Below, piece by piece: positions 10,039-16,807 of a stretch of DNA of 64,000 nucleotides (its first letter is position 1; each line of letters opens with the position of its first letter). The stretch lies in contig NZ_SLWA01000009.1 of the NCBI RefSeq assembly GCF_004345565.1, positions 62,001 through 126,000 of the forward strand. The letters run 5' to 3'. This DNA is from Flavobacterium circumlabens (lineage in GTDB: Bacteria; Bacteroidota; Bacteroidia; Flavobacteriales; Flavobacteriaceae). A model generated the notes under the pieces. That model searched no databases. It saw only the letters and a list, made by a program, of their open reading frames with translations, and was not told where the DNA came from. Both the position numbers and the translations under genes were made by a program.

Positions 10039-10869
10039 ATGAGAAACTATTTAATACTCTTGGCAATATTTATGACAGTAACAAATGTTTACTGTCAGGA
10101 TAAAATAAACTTTTCGGCATTTACTCCTACCAGTTTAGACCAGAATAAAGGTACTTGTTTTGCTTATGCGGCTACCTATACGGCACTTACTATTAAATTT
10201 GCGATAAAGATGGAAATAAACTCTGCACAGGATATTAATCTTAATGCTTTTTCATCTGCATTTACGGCCTCCCGTATACAATCTGAGAAAAACTTTTTTA
10301 AACGGTTGTTTACTTCTTGCAGCATAGGAGGCAATATTGAAAAAGCAGCAGCTGTTCTTGTGAAGTACGGTGCGGTTCCGGTTAGCAATCAACTATGCTG
10401 TTATACGATTCCAAAAGCGGAACTGACCTTAGCAGCTAATTATGCAATTAAAGGTTATACAACAATAATAAAAATTGATACTTCACGAGAAGATTTCGCT
10501 AAGCTGATGGATGTGATTAAACCATATCTGCTTAAAAAAGAACCTGTAATCTGTGCCATCGCTCAAACAGAATCCCTTCGAAACAATAAAGATTTGATCT
10601 ATCAGATCAAGCCGGAAATAGATGCTAAAAACGATTATAAAGAATCGAACCACGCTATTTGTGTCGTTGGATTTGATGATACCTTAAACGGCGGATCGTT
10701 ACTAATTAAAAACAATTATAAATCCTTTGGAAGCAATGGTTTGTCGTGGATCACTTATAAAGATTTTAATAAATATTTGAGCTATGCCATAATTTTAGAA
10801 GATTTTGTTTCGACAATTTCTGACTTCCCCCCCATAAAAAAATACGATCCTTCTGAGATCTATAAATGA
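10039..10869 (+). CDS. Exported papain-like (C1 family) cysteine protease
   Basis: A signal peptide (MRNYLILLAIFMTVTNVYC) precedes a C1-type protease core. The oxyanion Gln35 and nucleophile Cys40 lie in SLDQNKGTCFAYAA, a variant of the usual QGxCGSCWAF. His205 lies in SNHAICVVGFDD, and Asn225 in LLIKNNYKSFG. The signal peptide predicts periplasmic or outer-surface action; Cys19 could allow lipoprotein processing but the lipobox is poor. At 276 residues it is compact, with no obvious propeptide. It closes an operon holding a second, cytoplasmic protease of a different clan, an unusual pairing. The catalytic assignment is good; target and trigger are unknown. Confidence 0.87.
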   Translation: MRNYLILLAIFMTVTNVYCQDKINFSAFTPTSLDQNKGTCFAYAATYTALTIKFAIKMEINSAQDINLNAFSSAFTASRIQSEKNFFKRLFTSCSIGGNIEKAAAVLVKYGAVPVSNQLCCYTIPKAELTLAANYAIKGYTTIIKIDTSREDFAKLMDVIKPYLLKKEPVICAIAQTESLRNNKDLIYQIKPEIDAKNDYKESNHAICVVGFDDTLNGGSLLIKNNYKSFGSNGLSWITYKDFNKYLSYAIILEDFVSTISDFPPIKKYDPSEIYK

Positions 10870-10893
10870 AAAGATAAATGATTTTTATTATAA

Positions 10894-11055
10894 TTAAATG
10901 AGATTAAAAAAAATACTGGTGATAAGAAGGCGCATTATAAAATAATAGAAAAAGATAAGAGCATATTGGCTTATAAAGTTGTCTGTAGCCAATTGACAGA
11001 AGATCTTATTCCCAATAAAATTAGTATTTTTCAATACTCACAGAAATATTTCTAA
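10894..11055 (+). pseudogene. Start-less coding remnant of about 53 codons
   Basis: The frame between stop codons at 10891 and 11053 reads like real protein (HYKIIEKDKSILAYKVVCSQ, LTEDLIPNKISIFQYSQKYF) but has no ATG, GTG or TTG start in a sensible place. It is followed by a terminator-like hairpin. Most likely the 3' end of a lost gene; family not recognised. Confidence 0.4.
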
Positions 11056-11062
11056 TAAAACC

Positions 11063-11097
11063 TCCGTAAAAGTCTTCTGACTCTTTGCGGATTTTTT
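11063..11097 (+). terminator. Terminator-like hairpin
   Basis: TCCGTAAAAGTC pairs with GACTCTTTGCGGA with one bulged base and a short loop, followed by TTTTTT. It could end transcription of the protease operon about 200 bases after the last gene, or of the remnant just upstream. Confidence 0.55.
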
Positions 11098-11159
11098 GCC
11101 TTTTTAGAACTTATAAATTTGGCAAAAGTCTCCTCATTTTTCTTTTATAGATTACTTCT

Positions 11160-11335
11160 TTATTTACTATTTACTTTTAGTTCTTTAATAAAATCGGAGG
11201 GTTTCATTTTGGTATAAGCGGTAAAAGCTCTTGTAAAGGTCTGTACACTATTATAGCCACAGATTTCGGATAAAGCCTGTATGGTATAATTTAAAGTTTT
11301 TTTGTCATTATCAGAGACCGTCTCGATTATACAAC
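11160..11335 (-). pseudogene. AraC-family regulator remnant (C-terminal HTH only)
   Basis: The minus strand encodes the second half of an AraC-type DNA-binding domain ending at a stop codon at 11160: LNYTIQALSEICGYNSVQTF, then TRAFTAYTKMKPSDFIKEL. The helix 'LSEICGYNSVQTFTRAF' and the end 'KMKPSDFIKE' are diagnostic of the family. The rest of the gene is missing, and the sequence switches to an unrelated plus-strand open frame. A second, shorter AraC remnant lies at 14922-15005. Confidence 0.65.
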
Positions 11336-11345
11336 ACCTGATGTT

Positions 11346-11555
11346 GTGCTTCCGGGTAACAACGGAATAGGTTTGAGAGAAAAAGAAATTAAAGAGAAAG
11401 TGCTCCCAAGAATTCGGGAAAGCTTACCGGAACATTTAAAACCTGATGCTGAATCTGTTTTGGCCTTATATGTAGCGCAGTGTGATCAAAATCCGGATAT
11501 TCACCCTGAATTGATAATGAATGATTTATTAGATAGTCAGAAAGCCACGAAGTAA
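11346..11555 (+). CDS. Short open frame, 69 aa, doubtful gene or gene tail
   Basis: A GTG start at 11346 gives a charged, helical peptide (EIKEKVLPRIRESLPEHLKP, ALYVAQCDQNPDIHPELIMN) with protein-like composition. The open frame continues upstream of the GTG (RLDYTTPDVVLPGNNGIG), so this is more likely the 3' end of a larger lost gene than a complete small gene. It abuts the AraC remnant on the other strand, suggesting a rearrangement junction near 11310. Family not recognised. Confidence 0.4.
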   Translation: MLPGNNGIGLREKEIKEKVLPRIRESLPEHLKPDAESVLALYVAQCDQNPDIHPELIMNDLLDSQKATK

Positions 11556-11815
11556 AAAAAAATATAATATCTGCTGCTCCGGCTTCATTTGATTCAGGGC
11601 ATTTATAGGAATATCAGGATAATCAGCATTCGCAGTATCCTGAATTATGCTGATACCTCTGCACCTCAGTAAGTTATTACAAAGTTTTTCAGAGTTATTA
11701 CAAATTAGCATTATTGCTCTTTGAAATAGTTTTATTTTGTTATAAAATTGCACTGAATTTAAAGGCAATATTTGCCCTAAACAGCAACTTTTTCCGCTCA
11801 AAAATTTAGTTGGGA

Positions 11816-12220
11816 ATGAAATACAAAAATATATTACTAGTCAACGATATAAATGATGATGCAGAGACTTTTGTATTAGTCCTGAATGCAATTAATCATA
11901 AAATTAGATCATCAGTAGAAGGTAGCGCACTTGAAGCTCTAAAAAAGCTCAAGGCTTCAAAGTTATCCCCCGACATTATTTTCCTGGATTATAATATGCT
12001 GCATCTTGACGGAGATGGATTTCTTAAATTACTTCGGGATATTAAAGGTTTAAAAAGAATTCCGGTTGTACTTTATTCCCGAAATTCCGGACGTATGCTA
12101 CAGGAAGCGATGACCAAATTCAAGAGAGTGCATTTTTTAAAGAAACATACGAACTTTATAAAGGTTTTTAAGTCGCTACAAAAGATAATTATGCCTGAAA
12201 TGTCTGAAAAAAAAATATAA
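11816..12220 (+). CDS. Stand-alone response regulator receiver protein
   Basis: This 134-residue protein consists of one receiver (REC) domain: acidic pocket in ILLVNDINDDAE, phosphoacceptor Asp in DIIFLDYNML, Ser in VVLYSRNS and Lys in HFLKKHTNF. There is no output domain. Such single-domain proteins (Rcp1/CheY-like) pass phosphate from PAS-type histidine kinases, of which this window has several, though none is adjacent. ATG 11816 is preferred over a TTG two codons upstream. A weak GC hairpin follows. Confidence 0.85.
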   Translation: MKYKNILLVNDINDDAETFVLVLNAINHKIRSSVEGSALEALKKLKASKLSPDIIFLDYNMLHLDGDGFLKLLRDIKGLKRIPVVLYSRNSGRMLQEAMTKFKRVHFLKKHTNFIKVFKSLQKIIMPEMSEKKI

Positions 12221-12259
12221 TGACTTAAAATTATTGCTTCTAACTTTCCCTGCTGCCGG

Positions 12260-12285
12260 GCGTTCCGCTCGTGAACGCAAATTTT
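12260..12285 (+). terminator. Possible terminator of the receiver gene
   Basis: The stem GCGTTC/GAACGC with a 7-base loop is followed by AAATTTTT. The stem is short, so this is a weak call. Confidence 0.4.
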
Positions 12286-12378
12286 TCTCTTCCAGGAACA
12301 AAAAAAAGTCACTATTTCTCAATAATTAAAAGATGTAACGGGACAATTGTATCTTAGCCTAATTTTTAATTATATCCA

Positions 12379-12942
12379 ATGCAGCAATTAATTGATTTTA
12401 TTAAGACTAAAGTAGAAATTAGAGCGGATAATTTGGAGATTATTTTGTCTAATTTTCAAGAAATGATACTTGAAAAAGGTCAATTTATTTTAAAAACTGG
12501 CCAAATTGCTAACCACTATTATTTTATCAAATCAGGGGCTTTACGTTTTTATTACGGAGACTATGAAGAGCAGTTAACAGCATGGGTAATTGTTAAAAAT
12601 GAATTTTTCACCGAAATATCTAGCCTAAATCCCCAGCTCCCCACACGTTTTAATATTGAAGCTATTGAAAAAACGGAATTGTTTTGCATTAATAAAGATG
12701 CTATGGAAATGTTGTATAAGCAAATTCCGGCCTGGCAGGAATTTGGCAGGATTACCTGGGAAAACATGTCTATCAGGATGATAAACCAAATCATTAGTTT
12801 CCAAACCTTATCGGCTCAGGATCGCTATTTGGAATTTATACAGGATAAGGAACTGATGAAGAGAGTACCCGTAAAACAGATTGCCTCTTACCTTGGTATA
12901 ACTCCAAATGCATTAAGCAGGATACGAAAAAACATCAAATAA
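12379..12942 (+). CDS. Crp/Fnr-family transcriptional regulator
   Basis: This 187-residue protein has an N-terminal cyclic-nucleotide-binding-like beta roll (about 20-115: EKGQFILKTGQIANHYYFIKSGALRFYY) and a dimer helix. Its C-terminal helix-turn-helix is VKQIASYLGITPNALSRIRK. No cysteines are arranged as an FeS ligand set, so it is unlikely to be an Fnr-type oxygen sensor. It lies 66 bases upstream of the reductase gene on the same strand, with a palindrome (12950-12963) between them. Together with the next two genes it forms a small regulator-enzyme unit. The ligand is unknown. Confidence 0.85.
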   Translation: MQQLIDFIKTKVEIRADNLEIILSNFQEMILEKGQFILKTGQIANHYYFIKSGALRFYYGDYEEQLTAWVIVKNEFFTEISSLNPQLPTRFNIEAIEKTELFCINKDAMEMLYKQIPAWQEFGRITWENMSIRMINQIISFQTLSAQDRYLEFIQDKELMKRVPVKQIASYLGITPNALSRIRKNIK

Positions 12943-12949
12943 CAATTAC

Positions 12950-12963
12950 CTACCAAATGGTAG
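12950..12963. promoter_or_regulatory. Operator-like palindrome CTACC-N4-GGTAG
   Basis: This perfect 5-bp inverted repeat lies between the Crp/Fnr gene and the reductase gene, about 24 bases upstream of a TAnnTTTG box. The spacing suits a repressor site. Which protein binds it is not known. Confidence 0.4.
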
Positions 12964-12986
12964 CTTTTTAAAAGCCAATAGCGTTT

Positions 12987-12994
12987 TAACTTTG
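12987..12994 (+). promoter_or_regulatory. Putative -7 box TAACTTTG
   Basis: It matches the Bacteroidota -7 consensus TAnnTTTG 15 bases before the reductase start codon; no clear -33 TTG is visible. If used, the leader is very short. Confidence 0.35.
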
Positions 12995-13008
12995 CATTAT
13001 AAAAAATA

Positions 13009-13896
13009 ATGACAATGAAAAATACTATTGTAGTAGCTGGCGCTACCGGTAATTTAGGCTATCGTATTTGCAGGGAATTAATTAAAAAGGAGGCTCACGT
13101 TAAAGCAATTGTGCGCAGGAGCAGCGACCCTGAGAAAGTCGCTTCGCTTAGAAAAATGGGGGTTGAGATTATTGAAGTTAAACTATTTAATAAGGATGAA
13201 CTTACTGTTGCATGTAAAGGTGCTACAGGTGTTGTTTCTGCGGTTACAGGATTACGTGATGTAATTATAAATACCCAGTCAGAATTATTAAATGCAGCCA
13301 TTGCAGCGGGTGTACCACGTTTTATGCCTTCGGATTTCTCTTCTGACTTTACAGGTATCCCTAAAGGTGAAAACAGGAATTTTGATTTAAGGAAAGAGTT
13401 CCAGGCACTCCTGGATAACAGCCCTATCCAGGCAACATCCATTTTTAATGGCTGCTTCGCTGATATTTTAAGGTATAATACCCCACTATTTGATGTAAAA
13501 ACAAAAACGGTTGCCTATTATGACAATAAAACGGATTGGCAAATTGATTTTACGACGATGGACGATACAGCTGCCTTTACAGCCGAAGCTATACTTGATA
13601 TTATTACACCCAGGTTTTTACGAATTGCCAGTTTCAGGGTTAGCCCTGATGATTTGGTTGCTTTAAGCGAGCAGTATAAGGACAAAAAATTTGAACTTGT
13701 GGATAGGGGTTCTATGGAAGGATTCTCGGCTTACAATAAAATACAACGCCTAAAAGATCCTGAAGGAGAAGAGCAGCTATACCCAAAATGGCAGCAGGCA
13801 CAATACCTGTACAGTATGTTTTTAGTGCATCATGAAGAACTTGATAACAGCAGGTATCCCGATTTAGTATGGTCTAAAGTTGAAAATAATATTTAA
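13009..13896 (+). CDS. NmrA-like NAD(P)-binding oxidoreductase
   Basis: This 295-residue atypical short-chain dehydrogenase belongs to the NmrA/isoflavone-reductase type. A Rossmann motif stands at the start (VVAGATGNLGYRICREL), and a basic 'VRRSSDPEKV' stretch after beta-2 suggests NADP preference. The family region 'GVPRFMPSDFSSDFTGIPKG' lies near residue 100. These enzymes reduce small electrophilic or aromatic compounds, or act as redox sensors. The alpha/beta hydrolase gene starts 11 bases downstream, so the two are cotranscribed. ATG 13009 or 13015 could be the start. Confidence 0.85.
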   Translation: MTMKNTIVVAGATGNLGYRICRELIKKEAHVKAIVRRSSDPEKVASLRKMGVEIIEVKLFNKDELTVACKGATGVVSAVTGLRDVIINTQSELLNAAIAAGVPRFMPSDFSSDFTGIPKGENRNFDLRKEFQALLDNSPIQATSIFNGCFADILRYNTPLFDVKTKTVAYYDNKTDWQIDFTTMDDTAAFTAEAILDIITPRFLRIASFRVSPDDLVALSEQYKDKKFELVDRGSMEGFSAYNKIQRLKDPEGEEQLYPKWQQAQYLYSMFLVHHEELDNSRYPDLVWSKVENNI

Positions 13897-13907
13897 CAGT
13901 TATAGTT

Positions 13908-14837
13908 ATGAATATTGAACATAAAGTAAATGGCCCAAAACAATACTCTGATGAAGAGCTTATTAAAAGCTGGCCCGGATTTGAAAATAAGTATACAGTG
14001 GTTAATGGTGTACAATTGCATTATGTAGAAGGCGGTAGCGGCATTCCACTATTGTGCCTGCCCGGATGGCCGCAAACCTGGTATTCGTTTCATAAAATCG
14101 CACCGCAGCTTGCAGAAAGCTATAGGGTTATTGTTGTTGATATTAGAGGTATGGGGACTTCCGGAAAACCGGAAGATGGTTATGACAAAAAAACAATGTC
14201 TAAAGATATTTATGATCTTGTAAAGCACCTCGGGTTTGAAAAGGTGAATCTTTTGGGGCATGATATTGGAGGTATGGTGGCAATGAGTTTTGCTTTTAAT
14301 TATCCGGAAGCAGTAGATAAGTTAGTACTTATGGATGGTGCACATCCTACTGAAGGTATGCTGCAAATGCCACTGATACCGACAAAAGGATCGTTTACTG
14401 ACAAAATGGATGTTAACATGCCGTATGTGTGGTGGATGGCTTTTAATCAGGTTAAGGATCTTCCTGAAAAAATATTACAAGATAGGTTCAGATACCTGCT
14501 TGATTACCTGTTTTCCTACGTCATGCTGGATGATACCAAAATGACGGATTTTGAAAGGGAAGTGTATGCATCAGTATATAACAAGCCCGAAAATATAAAG
14601 GCATCAAATGCCTGGTACCAAAGTTTTACACAGGACATAGAGGATTCAAAAAGCTATAAGCCTCTAACTATGCCCGTATTAGGTATAGGCAGTAACTCCA
14701 GTTATAACTATATAAAGATGGGGCTGCCTTATTTGGCAATTAACTGTAAAGTAGAGGGAATTATGGATAGTGGACATTATATGATTGAGGAAAAACCTCT
14801 AAAAGTACTTGAGCTTGTTATGAATTTTTTGAAATAA
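13908..14837 (+). CDS. Alpha/beta hydrolase, epoxide-hydrolase/dehalogenase-like
   Basis: The 309-residue protein has the oxyanion-region motif LPGWPQTWYSF. The nucleophile elbow GHDIGG has Asp rather than Ser, as in epoxide hydrolases and haloalkane dehalogenases. DIRGMGTSGKP is the typical preceding strand-turn, and the catalytic His is in DSGHYMIEE. Epoxide hydrolysis or dehalogenation is therefore more likely than ester hydrolysis. No signal peptide. Cotranscribed with the NmrA-like reductase, which suggests a detoxification unit under the neighbouring Crp/Fnr regulator. Confidence 0.85.
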   Translation: MNIEHKVNGPKQYSDEELIKSWPGFENKYTVVNGVQLHYVEGGSGIPLLCLPGWPQTWYSFHKIAPQLAESYRVIVVDIRGMGTSGKPEDGYDKKTMSKDIYDLVKHLGFEKVNLLGHDIGGMVAMSFAFNYPEAVDKLVLMDGAHPTEGMLQMPLIPTKGSFTDKMDVNMPYVWWMAFNQVKDLPEKILQDRFRYLLDYLFSYVMLDDTKMTDFEREVYASVYNKPENIKASNAWYQSFTQDIEDSKSYKPLTMPVLGIGSNSSYNYIKMGLPYLAINCKVEGIMDSGHYMIEEKPLKVLELVMNFLK

Positions 14838-14921
14838 TAAAAATTCCATTCCAAAGTATAGTATTAAATCGACCAAAGAAATAATACAGGTTGCTGTATA
14901 CCGTCTTTAAAATTTTTGATA

Positions 14922-15005
14922 TCACTTTGGATAACGCGTATCGTTAAGTTTAGTAGGCGACATTCCAAACCTTTCCTGAAGGAATGCGAAAAGTACGACA
15001 GGCTC
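14922..15005 (-). pseudogene. Second AraC-family remnant (last ~25 codons)
   Basis: The minus strand reads FAFLQERFGMSPTKLNDTRY before a stop at 14922, matching the end of AraC-type DNA-binding domains (F-x-x-x-FGMSP-x-K). Homology stops where the duplicated terminator segment begins, near 15011, so this is a truncated gene end at a rearrangement junction. Confidence 0.5.
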
Positions 15006-15010
15006 TCAAA

Positions 15011-15071
15011 ATTTGTAACTATTCGTTTTGTAGAAGAAAGAGGGTTGTCCTGGTGGGACAATCCTTTTTTT
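15011..15071 (+). repeat. Direct copy of the 5041-5100 3'-UTR and terminator
   Basis: The segment starts TTTGTAACTATTCG and runs through AGAAAGAGGGTTGTCC to a T-run. It matches 5041-5100 with a few substitutions and small indels, in the same orientation. The stem GGGTTGTCC/GGACAATCC (15042-15064) with T-run should still terminate the reductase-hydrolase unit. The coding part of the 4636 gene is not present here. Confidence 0.75.
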
Positions 15072-15194
15072 GTAGTGTATTTTTACAGGCTGTGTTGCCA
15101 TTATTCAGCTATAAAGTTTATGCACCCGTTAGGAACGGATACCCTTGCGCTCTCTATGGGAGTTAAAGTAAAAGTTTGTACCATTATTATTCGT

Positions 15195-15229
15195 AAAAAA
15201 ACCTCCAAATCATCTGATGTTGGAGGTTT
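15195..15229 (-). terminator. Terminator of the SdpB/SdpI pair
   Basis: Read on the minus strand, AAACCTCCAA pairs with TTGGAGGTTT around an 11-base loop and continues into a T-run. It lies about 45 bases after the stop codon of the SdpI-like gene. Confidence 0.75.
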
Positions 15230-15271
15230 GGGCACCGCTCTTAGCGATGATGTATTTTTTGCTGCTTTTAT

Positions 15272-15598
15272 TTATAACTGCTTTTTTTCATTTTCAGCGG
15301 TCTTTTTCTCTACGTAAATAAACATGGCTATAAACTGGATAAATAAAAATATACCAAAAATATTTTTATTTAAATCCCCATAAACCAGAGAGATTATAAG
15401 GAAAACAACGGAATTAAATACCGAAATCCTGAACAGCATTACAGCAGCCAGTTTATTGGAATATTGCCAATTGGTAAGATTCTTCATCGATTTGCTGCTT
15501 CTGTAACCGTAAAACCTATTTATTTTTTTTGGCTGTAAGTAATAATAAACTACTGAAATTAAAAGAAGCAACAGGGAAATTAAAAATTCTGAACTCAT
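15272..15598 (-). CDS. SdpI/YhfL-family membrane protein (immunity-like)
   Basis: The protein of about 108 residues has an N-terminal membrane helix (FLISLLLLLISVVYYYL), the SdpI-family signature 'INRFYGYRSSKSMKNLTNWQYSNK' (here split by my reading at YGYRS and KSMKN), then two further membrane helices. In Bacillus, SdpI confers immunity to the SdpC killing peptide and acts as a signal receptor. The first helix must precede the YGYRS motif, which forces the start into the end of the sdpB-like gene: the coding regions overlap by about 83 bases in different frames. ATG 15598 is preferred; ATG 15607 is possible. Immunity to a peptide toxin is inferred from family and neighbour. Confidence 0.8.
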   Translation of the reverse strand: MSSEFLISLLLLLISVVYYYLQPKKINRFYGYRSSKSMKNLTNWQYSNKLAAVMLFRISVFNSVVFLIISLVYGDLNKNIFGIFLFIQFIAMFIYVEKKTAENEKKQL

Positions 15599-16451
15599 AA
15601 TTAACATTGTTAGAAATTAGGATCAATAGGGCAGAGCACATCACAAAGGAAAAACTGACAATACCCATAAACAATCCAATGAAAAAATGAAATAAAATAC
15701 CAAGGGAAATTATTACTTTCTTCTTCCTGGCATCAAGGATAAAGATACTCAAAGCAATTAATAATTCAATAACCAAAACCGACCAGTTCAGCAAAGTAGC
15801 CGCAACAGGACTGCTTAACAGCAGATCAATAAAAGGCTTGAAAAAAATGGTTCCCCCGAATAGTGGCTGGGTAAACCAGTAATAAAGAGCAGTTCCGTTT
15901 TTCCATTCTTCTACTTTAAATTTGCCTACAGAGGCAAAAAAGTAAATCGTAAACACCTGCAGGGAAATCATATAAAAAGCAAAGGTAACCGTTACTTTTG
16001 AGAAATAGGAATGCGTAAAGGTATCTTCCGACCAGTGCCATCTTCTTTTATCAAAAATACAGATAGGAATTAACAGCATTGTCAGTATCGAAGCCACTTG
16101 ATACCCGCCGTCCGTACAGGAGGAAGTAATGCTGAAACTATAGGAGATGAACCAGTGCAGCACACAGGTATATCTGGGAAAAATTCCACTGGCAACAAGC
16201 AGAAGTCCCGCTAGTGCAAAGTATATACCGGTTTGAAAATCATTGAAAAAAGAAAAAAAATTAAACTCATACTGTCCGAACTTATGACAATTTTCATTCT
16301 GGTAACCGGTAAAAAAAAAGGCATATTTACTGTTGCAGAGCAGCGTGAGTATCAGCGCTGATGCGATAATGGTCCGGCTTAGTCCAAGCCAGTTGAACCA
16401 GTAATTTTTATTGATTAAGGATTCAACAACGTTGAGTTGTTTAGAAATCAT
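15516..16451 (-). CDS. SdpB-family (HTTM-like) membrane protein
   Basis: The 311-residue polytopic membrane protein has about six helices. The family-like segment 'DGGYQVASILTMLLIPICIFD' (two short pieces: DGGYQVASILTML and LIPICIFD) is followed by KRRWHW, as in SdpB antimicrobial-peptide-export or maturation proteins, which are related to HTTM and gamma-carboxylase-like membrane domains. In Bacillus, SdpA and SdpB mature the SdpC toxin. Here the next gene is SdpI-like, but no SdpC-like precursor or intact SdpA-like gene is visible. An AGGAG-like site (ATCTCC on the plus strand, 16467-16472) precedes ATG 16451. The toxin partner may be elsewhere or lost. Confidence 0.75.
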   Translation of the reverse strand: MISKQLNVVESLINKNYWFNWLGLSRTIIASALILTLLCNSKYAFFFTGYQNENCHKFGQYEFNFFSFFNDFQTGIYFALAGLLLVASGIFPRYTCVLHWFISYSFSITSSCTDGGYQVASILTMLLIPICIFDKRRWHWSEDTFTHSYFSKVTVTFAFYMISLQVFTIYFFASVGKFKVEEWKNGTALYYWFTQPLFGGTIFFKPFIDLLLSSPVAATLLNWSVLVIELLIALSIFILDARKKKVIISLGILFHFFIGLFMGIVSFSFVMCSALLILISNNVNYEFRIFNFPVASFNFSSLLLLTAKKNK

Positions 16452-16484
16452 CTGATTTATTTTTTTATCTCCAGTAATATATAA

Positions 16485-16709
16485 TTAATCGTCTGATGAA
16501 TCTTGAGCTTTGAAATATACCATTCGTAAAGCAGAGGTTTTCACTTCTCCAGCAGATATACGCCATATATCATCGGAGGACTGAATAAAGAATATTAAAA
16601 ATTCTGTTTCGGGATTGCTAGCTTTAGTGAAGTTTGAAGCTGCTGGAAAATTGTAAATAAGTTGACAGCAAATAAAAAGGCTCCTGATTTTATCCGGAGC
16701 CTTTTTTAA
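16485..16709 (-). pseudogene. Truncated coding remnant upstream of the SdpB-like gene
   Basis: The minus strand is open for about 74 codons and reads protein-like near its end (FLIFFIQSSDDIWRISAGEV, SALRMVYFKAQDSSDD, stop at 16485). It has no usable start: upstream it runs into the terminator of the caspase operon and then a stop. It stops 34 bases before the SdpB-like start, where an SdpA-like gene would be expected, but I do not recognise an SdpA ending. Best read as the 3' end of a gene cut off by a rearrangement. Confidence 0.45.
16674..16707. terminator. Bidirectional terminator after the caspase operon
   Basis: GGCTCC/GGAGCC stem (16679-16701) with an 11-base loop, T-run on each strand (AAAAA on the left, TTTTTT on the right). 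On the minus strand it ends the 16808-20716 operon. Confidence 0.75.
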
Positions 16710-16807
16710 TTATCGGTTTTAAATTGACACCTAAAAAACAAGCAGGCTTTATTCGTTTTCAAATGAAAAACGACTACCTGCTACGCTATATGATTTCTCT
16801 TTTTATA

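Larger units (their letters stand above)
14838..15271. other. Gene-free stretch with remnants and two terminators
   Basis: It contains an AraC-type remnant on the minus strand (14922-15005), a copy of the 3'-UTR and terminator of the 4636 gene (15011-15071) and the minus-strand terminator of the SdpI-like gene (15195-15229). An open frame spanning 14916-15317 on the plus strand runs through the terminator and is not believed. Confidence 0.6.

Noticed and set aside
5041..15071. A transposon or integrative element bounded by the two terminator copies
   Set aside because: No transposase, integrase, target duplication or tRNA end is visible; only the direct similarity is certain.
14916..15317. 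133-codon plus-strand frame across the terminator repeat
   Set aside because: It runs through a strong terminator and the AraC remnant, overlaps the SdpI-like gene on the other strand and has no family pattern.
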